Positions 26,987 through 35,925 of a DNA stretch of 64,000 bases are shown here, one piece after another. The notes under the pieces were generated by a model. It made no database searches. It saw nothing but the letters and a program-made list of their open reading frames with translations, and was not told where the DNA came from. Location: contig NZ_BMVY01000016.1 in assembly GCF_014650955.1 (NCBI RefSeq), positions 1-64,000 of the forward strand, read 5' to 3'. The DNA comes from Streptomyces tauricus (GTDB taxonomy: Bacteria > Actinomycetota > Actinomycetes > Streptomycetales > Streptomycetaceae). Every line of letters starts with the position of its first letter. Position 1 is the stretch's first letter. The position numbers and the translations under genes are program-made.

Positions 26987-29900
26987 ATGAACGACACCGC
27001 CGATCGCCCGGATGAGGGCGGGGACCGGGTCCAGCGGGCGCTGCGCATGCTGCTGGAGGAGCGGGACCGCCTCCGGCAGGAGAACGACGCCCTGAAAGCC
27101 GGCCGCGTCGAGCCGGTCGCCGTGGTGGCCATGGCGTGCCGCTACCCCGGAGGTGCGGCCTCGCCCGAGGACCTGTGGGAGATGGTGCGCGGTGGAGTGG
27201 ACGCCGTGGGCGAGTTCCCCACGGACCGCGGGTGGCGCGATGTGTACGACCCGGACCCCGACACGCTCGGCAGCTCGTACGTGCGGCACGGCGGCTTCCT
27301 GACGGACGTGGCCGATTTCGACGCGGACTTCTTCGGCATCAGTCCGCGGGAGGCACTGGCGATCGATCCGCAGCAGCGCCTGTTGCTGCAGACGTCGTGG
27401 GAGGCCCTCGAACGGGCGGGCATCGTGCCCGTCGGCGTACGCGGGACCGATGTGGGTGTCTTCACCGGGGTGAGCTCGTCGGAGTACGGCTCGCGCTTCC
27501 TGGAGGCGAGCAACAACGAGCTGGAGGGCTACCTGATGCACGGGAGCGCGCTGAGCGTCGCGTCCGGCCGGGTGGCGTACGAACTGGGGCTGACCGGGGC
27601 GGCGGTGACCGTGGACACGGCGTGCTCGTCGTCGCTGGTGGCCCTGCACCTGGCAGTGCAGTCGCTGCGTTCGGGGGAGTGCTCACTCGCCCTGGCGGGC
27701 GGGGCGTCGGTGATGTCGACGCCCGCGATCTTCGTGGAGTTCTCCCGGCAGCGGGGTCTGTCGGCCGACGGCCGGTGCAAGTCCTTCGCGGCGGGAGCCG
27801 ACGGGACCGGCTGGGCCGAAGGGGTGGGTGTGCTGCTGCTGGAGCGGTTGTCCGACGCCCGCCGCAACGGCCACCCGGTGCTGGCCGTCATCCGCGGTTC
27901 CGCGGTGAACCAGGACGGGGCCAGCAACGGGCTGACCGCTCCCAACGGCCTCGCCCAGGAGAAGGTGATCAGAAAGGCGCTGGCGAACGCGGGGGTCGCG
28001 GCCTCCGAGGTGGACGTGGTGGAGGCCCACGGCACCGGAACCGTGCTGGGGGACCCCATCGAGGCGGGCGCTCTGCTGGCGACCTACGGGAAGGACCGGG
28101 CCGAGGGCAGACCGCTCTGGCTGGGGTCCATGAAGTCGAACATCGGTCACGCCCAGGCCGCCGCCGGGGTCGCCGGTGTCATCAAGACGGTGATGGCCAT
28201 GCGTGCGGGGTTCCTGCCGAAGACCCTGCACGTGGACGCGCCCTCACCGCATGTCGACTGGTCCTCCGGTGCGATCCGACTGCTGGAGGAGGGACGTGAG
28301 TGGCCCACGGCGGCGGGCCCGCGACGGGCCGGGGTGTCGTCGTTCGGAGTCAGCGGCACCAACGCGCACCTGATCCTGGAGGAGGCGCCCGAGCCCGAGC
28401 CCGAGCCCGGGCCCGGGCTGGAGGCAGGGGCAGTGCTCTCCGTCGCCGGTCAACTGCCGCGTGGTGCCGGTGGGTTGGTGCCGTGGGTCGTGTCGGGGCG
28501 GTCGGCGCGGGCGCTGCGGGCGCAGGCGGAGAAGCTGCGTGATTTCGTTGCCGCTGCTCCGGGGTTGGATGTCGCCGATGTGGGTGGGTCGTTGGTGTCG
28601 AGCCGGTCGGCTTTCGGGCATCGGGCGGTGGTGCTGGGGCGTGACCGGGACGAGTTGCTGACCGGTCTGGCGTCGTTGCGTGACGGTACGGAGTCCGCCG
28701 GGGTCGTGCGGGGTGTCGCCGGGGACGTCGGTGGTGTGGTCTTCATGTTCCCGGGCCAGGGGTCGCAGTGGGCCGGTATGGGACGGCAGTTGTATGACAC
28801 CTTCCCGGTCTTCGCGGAGAGCCTCGACGCGTGCGCGGACGCATTGGCCGAGTGGGTCGACTGGCCGCTGCTCGACGTGCTGCGTGGTGTGGCGGGGGCG
28901 CCGACTCTGGACCGGGTCGATGTGGTCCAGCCCGCGTTGTTCTCGGTGATGGTGTCCATGGCCGCCCTGTGGCGGTCCTGGGGGGTGGAACCGGCCGCGG
29001 TGGTGGGACACAGCCAGGGCGAGATAGCCGCCGCCCACGTGTGCGGTGCGCTGTCGCTGCGCGACGCCGCCAGAGTCGTGGCACTGCGCAGCAAGGCCCT
29101 GGTGAGCCTGGTCGGCCACGGCGGGATGGCGTCGATCGCGGAGTCCGCGGACGTCGTGGAGTCCCGGCTGGCGCCGTGGCACGACCGGGTGAGCGTCGCC
29201 GTCGTCAACGGACCCCGCTCGGTGGTGGTGTCAGGGGAACCGGACGCGCTCGACGAACTGGTCGAGAAGATGAAGGCCGAAGGCGCTCAGGCCCGGCGGA
29301 TATCGGTCGACTACGCCTCCCACTCGCACCAGGTGACCCGGGTCCGTGACCAGGTGATCGGATCGCTGTCCGGCGTGAGCCCGAGAACGTCCACGCTGCC
29401 CTTCTACTCGACCCTGTACGGCGAAGTCATCGACACGGCGGAGCTGAGCGGCGACTACTGGTACAACAACCTGCGCGAGAAGGTCCGCTTCGCATCCTCC
29501 GTCCGGCGCCTGCACGACGACGGCTTCGGGGTGTTCATCGAGATGAGCCCGCACCCCGTGCTGACCGTCCCGGTACAGGAGATGGTCGAGGAAGCGGGCG
29601 ACGCGGTGGTCCTGTCGTCGGCGCGGCGCGATCGCGGAGAGGTCGAGGCCGTGCTCGGCTCGCTGGCCCAACTCCACGCCCAGGGCGGGTCCGTGGACTG
29701 GAACGCCGTGTTCGGGACGCGCCGCCGGCGGGTGGATCTGCCGACGTACGCGTTCCAGCGGCAGCGGTACTGGCTGAACTCCTCGCACACCGCGCCGGCG
29801 GCGGAGATGCCCGCGACACAACTGCCCGCGGACGACGACGACCTGGTTCCCCTGTCGGACATGCTCTCCACGCTCTCCGACAGTGACGCGAAGGCGCTCG

Positions 29901-30142
29901 TGCTGGACCACGTCCTGGAGAAGGCCGCCGTCGTGCTCGGACACCCCTCCGGTGAGGCCATCGACCCCGACCAGGAGTTCAGGGCCATCGGATTCGACTC
30001 GCTGCTGTCGATGCAGTTGAGCAAGCGCCTGGCCGAGACGACCGGCCTGCGGCTGAAGGCGAACGTGGCGCTGCGGTACCCGACACCGAGGCTGATCGCG
30101 GGACACATCGTGACCTCGATGGCCGACCGGGACCGGCAGTGA
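26987..30142 (+). CDS. Type I PKS module 3: KS-AT(methylmalonyl)-ACP
   Basis: A 1051-residue module without reductive domains, from ATG 26987, one base after the previous stop. An N-terminal docking helix (RVQRALRMLLEERDRLRQEN) is followed by KS with Cys213 in DTACSSSL, AT with GHSQGE (Ser676) and YASH (776-779, methylmalonyl), and ACP with Ser1005 in GFDSLLS. The beta-keto group therefore survives at C3 with a methyl at C2. There is no thioesterase and almost no tail after the ACP, consistent with passing the chain straight to the condensation domain of the next gene. A C3 ketone and the C7 hydroxyl from module 1 can form a six-membered hemiketal. Confidence 0.95.
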   Translation: MNDTADRPDEGGDRVQRALRMLLEERDRLRQENDALKAGRVEPVAVVAMACRYPGGAASPEDLWEMVRGGVDAVGEFPTDRGWRDVYDPDPDTLGSSYVRHGGFLTDVADFDADFFGISPREALAIDPQQRLLLQTSWEALERAGIVPVGVRGTDVGVFTGVSSSEYGSRFLEASNNELEGYLMHGSALSVASGRVAYELGLTGAAVTVDTACSSSLVALHLAVQSLRSGECSLALAGGASVMSTPAIFVEFSRQRGLSADGRCKSFAAGADGTGWAEGVGVLLLERLSDARRNGHPVLAVIRGSAVNQDGASNGLTAPNGLAQEKVIRKALANAGVAASEVDVVEAHGTGTVLGDPIEAGALLATYGKDRAEGRPLWLGSMKSNIGHAQAAAGVAGVIKTVMAMRAGFLPKTLHVDAPSPHVDWSSGAIRLLEEGREWPTAAGPRRAGVSSFGVSGTNAHLILEEAPEPEPEPGPGLEAGAVLSVAGQLPRGAGGLVPWVVSGRSARALRAQAEKLRDFVAAAPGLDVADVGGSLVSSRSAFGHRAVVLGRDRDELLTGLASLRDGTESAGVVRGVAGDVGGVVFMFPGQGSQWAGMGRQLYDTFPVFAESLDACADALAEWVDWPLLDVLRGVAGAPTLDRVDVVQPALFSVMVSMAALWRSWGVEPAAVVGHSQGEIAAAHVCGALSLRDAARVVALRSKALVSLVGHGGMASIAESADVVESRLAPWHDRVSVAVVNGPRSVVVSGEPDALDELVEKMKAEGAQARRISVDYASHSHQVTRVRDQVIGSLSGVSPRTSTLPFYSTLYGEVIDTAELSGDYWYNNLREKVRFASSVRRLHDDGFGVFIEMSPHPVLTVPVQEMVEEAGDAVVLSSARRDRGEVEAVLGSLAQLHAQGGSVDWNAVFGTRRRRVDLPTYAFQRQRYWLNSSHTAPAAEMPATQLPADDDDLVPLSDMLSTLSDSDAKALVLDHVLEKAAVVLGHPSGEAIDPDQEFRAIGFDSLLSMQLSKRLAETTGLRLKANVALRYPTPRLIAGHIVTSMADRDRQ
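28372..28829 (+). repeat. Near-identical KS-AT junction, copy 2 (copy 1 at 21660-22117)
   Basis: Partner of the repeat in the preceding PKS gene. The post-AT sequences up to the AYAFQRQRYW motif are also similar, so the AT core looks like an exchanged cassette between conserved borders. Confidence 0.85.
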
Positions 30143-30178
30143 TCCCACCGCGCCCCGGTCGCCTTCCGTCCGTAGGAA

Positions 30179-30196
30179 CGTCCTGCCGACGGGACA
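30179..30196. promoter_or_regulatory. Pathway operator palindrome, site 3
   Basis: CGTCCTGCCGACGGGACA lies 44 bp upstream of the NRPS start at 30240, in the 97-bp gap after the last PKS gene. It implies that the NRPS gene can be transcribed separately from the PKS genes. Confidence 0.7.
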
Positions 30197-30239
30197 CCGC
30201 GAGCAATGTACGGGCCTGTCTACAGAGGAGATGATCGGT

Positions 30240-33200
30240 GTGCGTTCGTTCGATGCGTCGTCCGCGCAAAAGGGGATGTGGCTGGCACAGCAGATGTCGC
30301 CCGACACCCTGAACCATGCGCTGGTCATGTGGGACGTGGACGGTGCGCTGGACACGACGGTGATGGAATCCGCGTTCCGGCATGTGCTGGGCGAGGCGGA
30401 GGTGCTGCGCGTCAACTTCGTCGACGACGGCGGCGGACTGCGGCAGGTGCCCCGGGAACTGGGGGACTGGCAGCCGTTCTTCCTGGATCTCAGCACCGCG
30501 GCCGATCCCGAGCAGGCGGCGCGCGAAGCCGTCGCCGACGTGGTGGGGAAGCCGTTCGACCTGGAGCGGGATCTGCTGCTGCGCCTGGGTGTGCTGAGAC
30601 TCGGTGCGGCCCGCTCTCTCGTGGTGATCGCCTACCACCATCTCGTGTCGGACGGGTACGGGGCGGGCGGTCTGCTGTCCAGGCGCCTCGCCGAGGTGTA
30701 CACGGCGCTGGCGCGGGGCTCGGAGCTGCTTGAGCTGCCGCATCCGTGGGACGTCGAGTCGTTCGCGGCCGAGGCGGCGCAATACCGTGCCTCCCAGCAG
30801 TTCACCGAGGACGAGGAGTTCTGGCGCGACTACCTGGCGAACGCGCCCGCACCCGCGCAGGTGCCGCGCGTCGCCCTGTCCGACTCGACGCGGTCGGCGC
30901 TCCTCGAACCGATGAGCGGCGCCGACCGCTGGGCGCAGTTGGCCGACTCCATCGGCATGGTGAGCCGGACACTGACCGTTGAGCGCGCGGAGGCGGACAG
31001 GTGGACGGACAAGGCGAAGTCCATGGGTGTGTGGATGTCGTCACTGCTGACCGCGGCCGCGGCGGTGTTCTTCCGGCACCGCTGCGACCGTCCGGAGTTC
31101 CTCCTCTCGCTGGCCGTGGCCAACAGGGCCGGGGTGGCGAGCACGACGCCCGCGCTGGCGGTGAACGTGGTGCCGGTGCGGGTGGGGGTCCCGCTCGGAG
31201 CGACCTTCGCCGACATCGCCGACACAGTGGTCGACGAGACGTACGAGATCTTCGGTCACACCGCCTGCCACTACTCCGACATCCAGCGCGCGAGCGGAGC
31301 CACCCTGAGCGGCCGCAGCGGTTTCGGCGCCGCCATCAACGTCGTCGAGTTCGCGGAGCAACTCCACTTCGCCGACAGCCCGGCGCGCCACATCGGAGGG
31401 ACGACCGGGGTCTTCGACGAACTGTCGATCGGCGTCTACACCGACGGGAGCGCCGACAGCGATCTGTTCCTCCGGCTCGATGCCCCCGCGGGCCTGTACG
31501 ACGGTGCGGAGCTGCGCTTCATCGGCGCGGAGCTGATCGAGTACATCCGTGCCCTGACGTCCGGCGACGCGCAGCTGCCGGTCGGTGCGCTGGATGTGCT
31601 GAGTGGTACCGAGCGGGACCGGGTGCTGACGGTACCGAACGACACGGACACACCGCTGCCGGGGCTGACGGTCAGCGCGCTGTTCGCCCGCCAGGTGGAG
31701 CGGGCCCCCGATGCCGTCGCGGTGGAGTCCGGCGACACGGCTCTCTCGTACCGGGAGCTGGACGAGCGGTCGAGCCGCCTGGCCGAGGGGCTGCGACGCC
31801 GGCAGGTCGGACCCGAGACCGTCGTGGCGGTGGCGCTGCCGCGGTCGGTGGACCTGGCCGTCGCCCTGCTGGGGGTGGTGAAGGCGGGCGGAGCATGTCT
31901 GCCGGTCGACCCGGCGCTCCCGGCGGAACGGATCAGGTCGGTGGTGAGCGATTTCTCGGCGCGCGTGCTGCTCACCGACGCGACGACAGCCGACGTCCTC
32001 TCCACCGACGTGGATGTTCCGTCGATCGTCTTCGACGACATCCTCTCGGACAACGCCACCGCCACCGCCGCCGACAGCGACGGTGTCCGGGAGGTTCACG
32101 CGGCGTCGCACGGAGACAGTCTGCTGGCCGTGATGTACGGCTCCGGACCGGCCGGTGCGACCACGGGAGTCGCTGTGACGCACCGGAACATGGAGCGGTT
32201 CGTCCTGGACCGCCACTGGCAGGAGGGCGGCCGGAGCGCTGTGCTGTGGCACGCGCCCCACACCTCCGACGCGCTCGCCCTGGAGCTGTGGGTGCCCTTG
32301 CTGAACGGCGGCCGGGTGGTCGTGGCTCCTGAGGGCGAGCTGGACCCCGACGCACTGACCGGGTTGCGGGAGGCGAACCGGATCTCCACGGTATGGCTGT
32401 CCGCGGGCCAGTTCTCGGCGGTCGCGGCGGAGCGCCCCGAGTGCCTTGCCGGGTTGCGCGAGGTGTGGACCGGCGGCGACCGCGTGCCGGTGGCCGCGCT
32501 GCGGCGGGTGCGGGACGCCTGCCCGGACCTGACGATCGTCAACGGTCACGGTCCGACGGGGACGACCCTGTTCGCCGCGTGCGACCGCCTCGCGGCGGCC
32601 GAACCGATGCGCGACGCGGGCGCGGCCGGGCGGCCGATGGACAACACCGCCCTCTATGTGCTGGGGCCGGGGCTGGCGCCGGTCCCCGCCGGCGTGACAG
32701 GCGAGCTGTACGTGGCCGGGGCCGGTGTGCCGCGTGGCTTCGCCGGGCGGCCCGGACAGACCGCGGAGCGGTTCGTGCCCTGCCCGTTCGGTCCGCCCGG
32801 CGCTCTCATGTACCGGACCGGAGACCGGGTGCGCTGGGGTACCGGCGGCCGGCTCGAGTCGGTGGGCCGGGCCGGTACCCAGGCGGAGATACGGGGTGTC
32901 CGGGTCGAGTCGGCCGTGGCCGAGGAGGCGCTGGCCGAGCACCCCGGGCTGGCGCAGGCCGTCGTGGTGGCCGGCCAGGACGACTCCGGGCAGCAGCGGC
33001 TGGTGGCCTACGTGGTCCCGGTGGGCGGCCGGGGCGCCGACGGCGCGGACACCGAGGAGCTGCGCCGGTTCGCCGCGGGACGGCTGCCGGAATTCCTGGT
33101 GCCGTCGGTGTTCGTGGTACTGGACCGCCTGCCGCTGACGGTCGGCGGAAGGGTGGACCGGGCGGCGCTGCCGGAGCCCGAGTTCGATGACGAGACGTAC

Positions 33201-33485
33201 CGGGCACCGCGCAACCGTACCGAGCGGGTACTGGCCGAGGCCTTCGCCGAGGTGCTCGAACTGGACCGGGTGGGCATCGACGACGACTTCTTCGACCGCG
33301 GCGGCAACTCGCTGCGGGCGATCAGGCTGGTCAACCTGATCCGGGCGGAGCTGAACATCGAGGTGTCCATCCGTACGTTGTTCGCGGCGCGCACCGTCAC
33401 CGGTCTGTCGGACGTGCTGGCGGACCTCGCCCGGTCGAGCAGGCCCGCCCTGCGCAGGAGGACGCAGGACGGCGAGGTCCTCTGA
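30240..33485 (+). CDS. NRPS module C-A(degenerate)-PCP
   Basis: A 1081-residue module. GTG 30240 is preferred because GAGGAG ends 9 bp upstream; ATG 30231 directly abuts it. The C domain has an intact HHLVSDG (133-139) and is placed to accept the polyketide chain. The A domain has lost catalytic features: core A3 reads YGSGPAGATTGV (about residue 630) where TSGSTGxPKG is expected, A5 is GHGPTGTT without Glu, A8 reads GRAGTQAEIRGVRVES, and the A10 lysine is Arg971 (GGRVDRAAL). The PCP is normal (GGNSL, Ser1024). Adenylation is therefore probably impaired, and the PCP is likely loaded in trans, most simply by the Cys-type shuttle at 10555-11289. Residual activity on an unusual substrate cannot be excluded from sequence alone. 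Confidence 0.92.
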   Translation: MRSFDASSAQKGMWLAQQMSPDTLNHALVMWDVDGALDTTVMESAFRHVLGEAEVLRVNFVDDGGGLRQVPRELGDWQPFFLDLSTAADPEQAAREAVADVVGKPFDLERDLLLRLGVLRLGAARSLVVIAYHHLVSDGYGAGGLLSRRLAEVYTALARGSELLELPHPWDVESFAAEAAQYRASQQFTEDEEFWRDYLANAPAPAQVPRVALSDSTRSALLEPMSGADRWAQLADSIGMVSRTLTVERAEADRWTDKAKSMGVWMSSLLTAAAAVFFRHRCDRPEFLLSLAVANRAGVASTTPALAVNVVPVRVGVPLGATFADIADTVVDETYEIFGHTACHYSDIQRASGATLSGRSGFGAAINVVEFAEQLHFADSPARHIGGTTGVFDELSIGVYTDGSADSDLFLRLDAPAGLYDGAELRFIGAELIEYIRALTSGDAQLPVGALDVLSGTERDRVLTVPNDTDTPLPGLTVSALFARQVERAPDAVAVESGDTALSYRELDERSSRLAEGLRRRQVGPETVVAVALPRSVDLAVALLGVVKAGGACLPVDPALPAERIRSVVSDFSARVLLTDATTADVLSTDVDVPSIVFDDILSDNATATAADSDGVREVHAASHGDSLLAVMYGSGPAGATTGVAVTHRNMERFVLDRHWQEGGRSAVLWHAPHTSDALALELWVPLLNGGRVVVAPEGELDPDALTGLREANRISTVWLSAGQFSAVAAERPECLAGLREVWTGGDRVPVAALRRVRDACPDLTIVNGHGPTGTTLFAACDRLAAAEPMRDAGAAGRPMDNTALYVLGPGLAPVPAGVTGELYVAGAGVPRGFAGRPGQTAERFVPCPFGPPGALMYRTGDRVRWGTGGRLESVGRAGTQAEIRGVRVESAVAEEALAEHPGLAQAVVVAGQDDSGQQRLVAYVVPVGGRGADGADTEELRRFAAGRLPEFLVPSVFVVLDRLPLTVGGRVDRAALPEPEFDDETYRAPRNRTERVLAEAFAEVLELDRVGIDDDFFDRGGNSLRAIRLVNLIRAELNIEVSIRTLFAARTVTGLSDVLADLARSSRPALRRRTQDGEVL

Positions 33486-33528
33486 CGGGCCGCTACGGCG
33501 AAGGAGGGACGAACACCGGGTGCATGTG

Positions 33529-33546
33529 TGTCCCGTCGGTGGGGAA
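33529..33546. promoter_or_regulatory. Degenerate pathway operator, site 6
   Basis: TGTCCCGTCGGTGGGGAA has an intact left half and a right half that fits better if one extra G is allowed (GTGTGTCCC ... GGGGAACACAC). It is 134 bp upstream of the ornithine N-hydroxylase start. It is weaker evidence than sites 1-5. The 195-bp gap contains no convincing gene. Confidence 0.45.
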
Positions 33547-33680
33547 CACACGCATGGCCCCCATGGATGCTCCGAAACAACGGTGCGCGTCGGCGGAGTC
33601 CGGCGCACTCGAATGGTTCATCGTGCCGGTCGAAGACGCGGCCAGCGCATCGCGCAGCTACGCCAGCGGGAGAATTCTCT

Positions 33681-35021
33681 ATGAGCAGTCACGAACACGA
33701 GATCTACGACGTGGTCGGCATCGGATTCGGTCCTTCCAATCTGTCGCTCGCCATCGCCCTGGAAGAGAGCCGGGCGAATGGTCTGGAGGGTGGGATCAAC
33801 AGCCTCTTCTTCGAGCGTCAGCCCTCCTTCGGCTGGCACCGCAACATGCTGCTGCCCTCCGCGACCATGCAGATCTCCTTTCTCAAGGACCTGGCGACCT
33901 TCCGTAATCCGACGTCGGGTTTCAGCTTCATCTCGTACCTGTACGCGTCGGGGCGGCTCTCGCAGTTCGTCAACAACCAGGATTTCTTCCCCACGCGCCA
34001 GGAGTTCCACCAGTACCTCGAATGGGCGCAGGCGCAGGTGTCCGACCGGGTCGCGTACGGCTCGGAAGTGACGTCGGTCGGGTTGCGTCCGGGCGCCGAT
34101 CCGGAACTGTCGGACCGGCTGCGACTGGAGGTGGCGGACGCCGCAGGCCGGGTCAGCCGCGTGGTCGAGGCACGGAACGTGGTGATCTCGACGGGCCTGG
34201 TACCGAGCATGCCCGAGGGGACCGACCGTGACGAACGGGTGTGGCACAGCTCCGAGTTCCTGGAGAAGTACCGCCGCATGAACCCCGCGGAACTGCGTCG
34301 GGTGGCGGTGGTCGGGGCGGGCCAGAGCGCCGCCGAGATCGCCAGGTTCCTCTACGACGAGCTTCCGCACGCCCAGGTGTGGGCCGTCATCCCGTCCTAC
34401 GGCTACTCCGTCGCGGACGACACCCCCTTCGCCAACCAGATCTTCGACTCGGGGGCCGTCGACGACTACTACTTCGGCACCGAGCAGACGCGGGAGGCGT
34501 TCTGGCGGTACCACCGCAACACGAATTACTCGGTCGTCGACGACGAGGTGATCCGGGATCTGTACCGCAGGTCGTACGACGACGACGTACGCGGCATCAA
34601 ACGCCTGCACTTCCTCAATCTCACGAGGGTCACCGATGTGAAGCGCGCCGGCGCCGAGACCCGCGTCTCGCTGCAGGAGGGTCCCGGCGGCGGGGTGCGC
34701 GAACTCGACTTCGACGCGGTCGTCTGCGCGACCGGTTACACCGAGATGGAGCCCACCAGGCTGCTCGGCGATCTCGACCGGTACTGCCTGCGGGACGAGT
34801 CGGGCCGGTACCGGGTGGAGCGGGACTACCGCATCGTCACCGAACCCGAGATGCGGTGCGGCATCTATCTTCAGGGCGGCACCGAACACACCCACGGGCT
34901 GACCTCCTCGCTGCTGTCGAACATCGCCGTACGAAGCGGTGAGATAGCCGACTCGATCGTCGCCCGGCGGGTGGAACAGAACAGCGAACGCGCGGCCCGG
35001 GCATTGTCATCTCCTCTTTGA
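33681..35021 (+). CDS. ktzI: L-ornithine N5-monooxygenase (KtzI/SidA/PvdA family)
   Basis: A 446-residue class B flavoprotein N-hydroxylase. ATG 33681 follows GGGAG by 8 bp; the frame is open upstream but that part is not protein-like. Motifs: FAD site VVGIGFGPSNLSLA near the N-terminus, NADPH site VVGAGQSAAEIA in the middle, and the C-terminal ATGY motif (VCATGYTEMEP). The family hydroxylates the side-chain amine of Orn or Lys. With a KtzT-type protein in the same cluster, the expected product N5-hydroxyornithine is a precursor of piperazic acid rather than of a siderophore. No siderophore-type acyl- or formyltransferase is visible. The symbol denotes homology only. Confidence 0.9.
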   Translation: MSSHEHEIYDVVGIGFGPSNLSLAIALEESRANGLEGGINSLFFERQPSFGWHRNMLLPSATMQISFLKDLATFRNPTSGFSFISYLYASGRLSQFVNNQDFFPTRQEFHQYLEWAQAQVSDRVAYGSEVTSVGLRPGADPELSDRLRLEVADAAGRVSRVVEARNVVISTGLVPSMPEGTDRDERVWHSSEFLEKYRRMNPAELRRVAVVGAGQSAAEIARFLYDELPHAQVWAVIPSYGYSVADDTPFANQIFDSGAVDDYYFGTEQTREAFWRYHRNTNYSVVDDEVIRDLYRRSYDDDVRGIKRLHFLNLTRVTDVKRAGAETRVSLQEGPGGGVRELDFDAVVCATGYTEMEPTRLLGDLDRYCLRDESGRYRVERDYRIVTEPEMRCGIYLQGGTEHTHGLTSSLLSNIAVRSGEIADSIVARRVEQNSERAARALSSPL

Positions 35022-35102
35022 GAACAACCGGAACAACCGAAATGCGGATCGATGCATGTCTCCGGCGTGCGGAAAAGAGGGTTCTGGGATGAGGGTTCTG
35101 GG

Positions 35103-35873
35103 ATGAGGAATCCGGTGGAAGAGCTGTGGGTACGCCGTTTCCGTGATGACGACGGGTGCGGGACGAAGCTCGTCTGCTTCCCGCACGCCGGCGGCTGGGC
35201 CCACGCGTACCGCACCTGGCCCATGGGGCTCCCTTCGGACGTCGGCGTGCTCGCCGTCCGGTACCCGGGCCGGGAGGACCGGCTCGACGATCCCTTCCCG
35301 TCAGGGCTGGAAGCCCTCGCGGACGACATAGCCGACGCGCTCGGCGAGTTGACGCGGCATCGGCTGGTGCTGTTCGGCCACAGCATGGGGGCTTCGGTGG
35401 CGCATGAGGTGGCCGTGCGCCTCCAGCGACGGGGGAGTCCGCCGGCCGCCTTGTGCGTGTCCGGCAGACGTCCACCGCAGGCGCTGGGCGGCCTGCGGAA
35501 GCTCTTCGGCACGGACGAGGAGATCATCGCGGACGTCCTGCGCTTCGACGAGAGCCGTGCCCCGGTCTTCGAGGACCCCGGGCTGAGGGAGTTGGTGCTC
35601 CCCGCGATCCGCGCGGACTACCGGCTGGTCGACGCCTATCCCGCAGGGCCCCGTCCTCCGCTCGACTGCCCGGTGTACGGCTACACCGGGCACGACGATC
35701 CCGAAGTGACCCCGGAGCAGATGCGCGGCTGGGCGGAGACGACGCAGGGCGCCTTCCGGCTCCGGGTACTGCCCGGTGGGCATTTCTACCTCAGAGCCGA
35801 GGAGGCCGCGCTGCTGGCGGACATGAGGGACGTACTGGGTCGCCTCAAGTACCGTACGGAAGCCGTCTCCTGA
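35103..35873 (+). CDS. Type II thioesterase (second)
   Basis: A 256-residue TEII: KLVCFPHAGGWAHAYRTW, nucleophile elbow GHSMGA with Ser94, GHDDPEV, and catalytic His in GGHFYLR. I chose ATG 35103; the upstream ATG at 35052 would add 17 residues in a poorly conserved stretch that includes a small direct repeat (GGTTCTGGGATGAG twice, about 35,080-35,107), so the exact start is uncertain. It lies downstream of the ornithine N-hydroxylase in the same direction and probably hydrolyses misloaded carrier proteins. It is the third discrete thioesterase-fold protein of the cluster. Confidence 0.88.
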   Translation: MRNPVEELWVRRFRDDDGCGTKLVCFPHAGGWAHAYRTWPMGLPSDVGVLAVRYPGREDRLDDPFPSGLEALADDIADALGELTRHRLVLFGHSMGASVAHEVAVRLQRRGSPPAALCVSGRRPPQALGGLRKLFGTDEEIIADVLRFDESRAPVFEDPGLRELVLPAIRADYRLVDAYPAGPRPPLDCPVYGYTGHDDPEVTPEQMRGWAETTQGAFRLRVLPGGHFYLRAEEAALLADMRDVLGRLKYRTEAVS

Positions 35874-35881
35874 CGTACCAC

Positions 35882-35925
35882 CCGGCCCCTGCGGACAAGA
35901 CGGTCGTCCTGTCCGCAGGGGCCGG
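35882..35925. terminator. Strong hairpin terminator
   Basis: A perfect 16-bp stem, CCGGCCCCTGCGGACA (35882-35897) with its complement at 35910-35925 and a 12-nt loop, begins 9 bp after the thioesterase stop. It should end transcription of the ornithine N-hydroxylase/thioesterase unit. The rest of the 503-bp convergent gap (35874-36376) has no convincing gene. Confidence 0.8.

Noticed and set aside
31041..33608. An 855-codon minus-strand open frame opposite the C-A-PCP gene
   Set aside because: Same reason: a GC-driven shadow of a real gene, with no recognisable protein features.
33524..33907. Possible small gene (MbtH-like or regulator) in the gap before the ornithine N-hydroxylase
   Set aside because: The frame lacks MbtH motifs and runs far into the hydroxylase in another frame; no MbtH-like protein was found anywhere in the window.
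33681..35021. Siderophore biosynthesis as the role of the N-hydroxylase
   Set aside because: There are no hydroxamate acyl- or formyltransferases or siderophore transport genes nearby, while a piperazate synthase is present.
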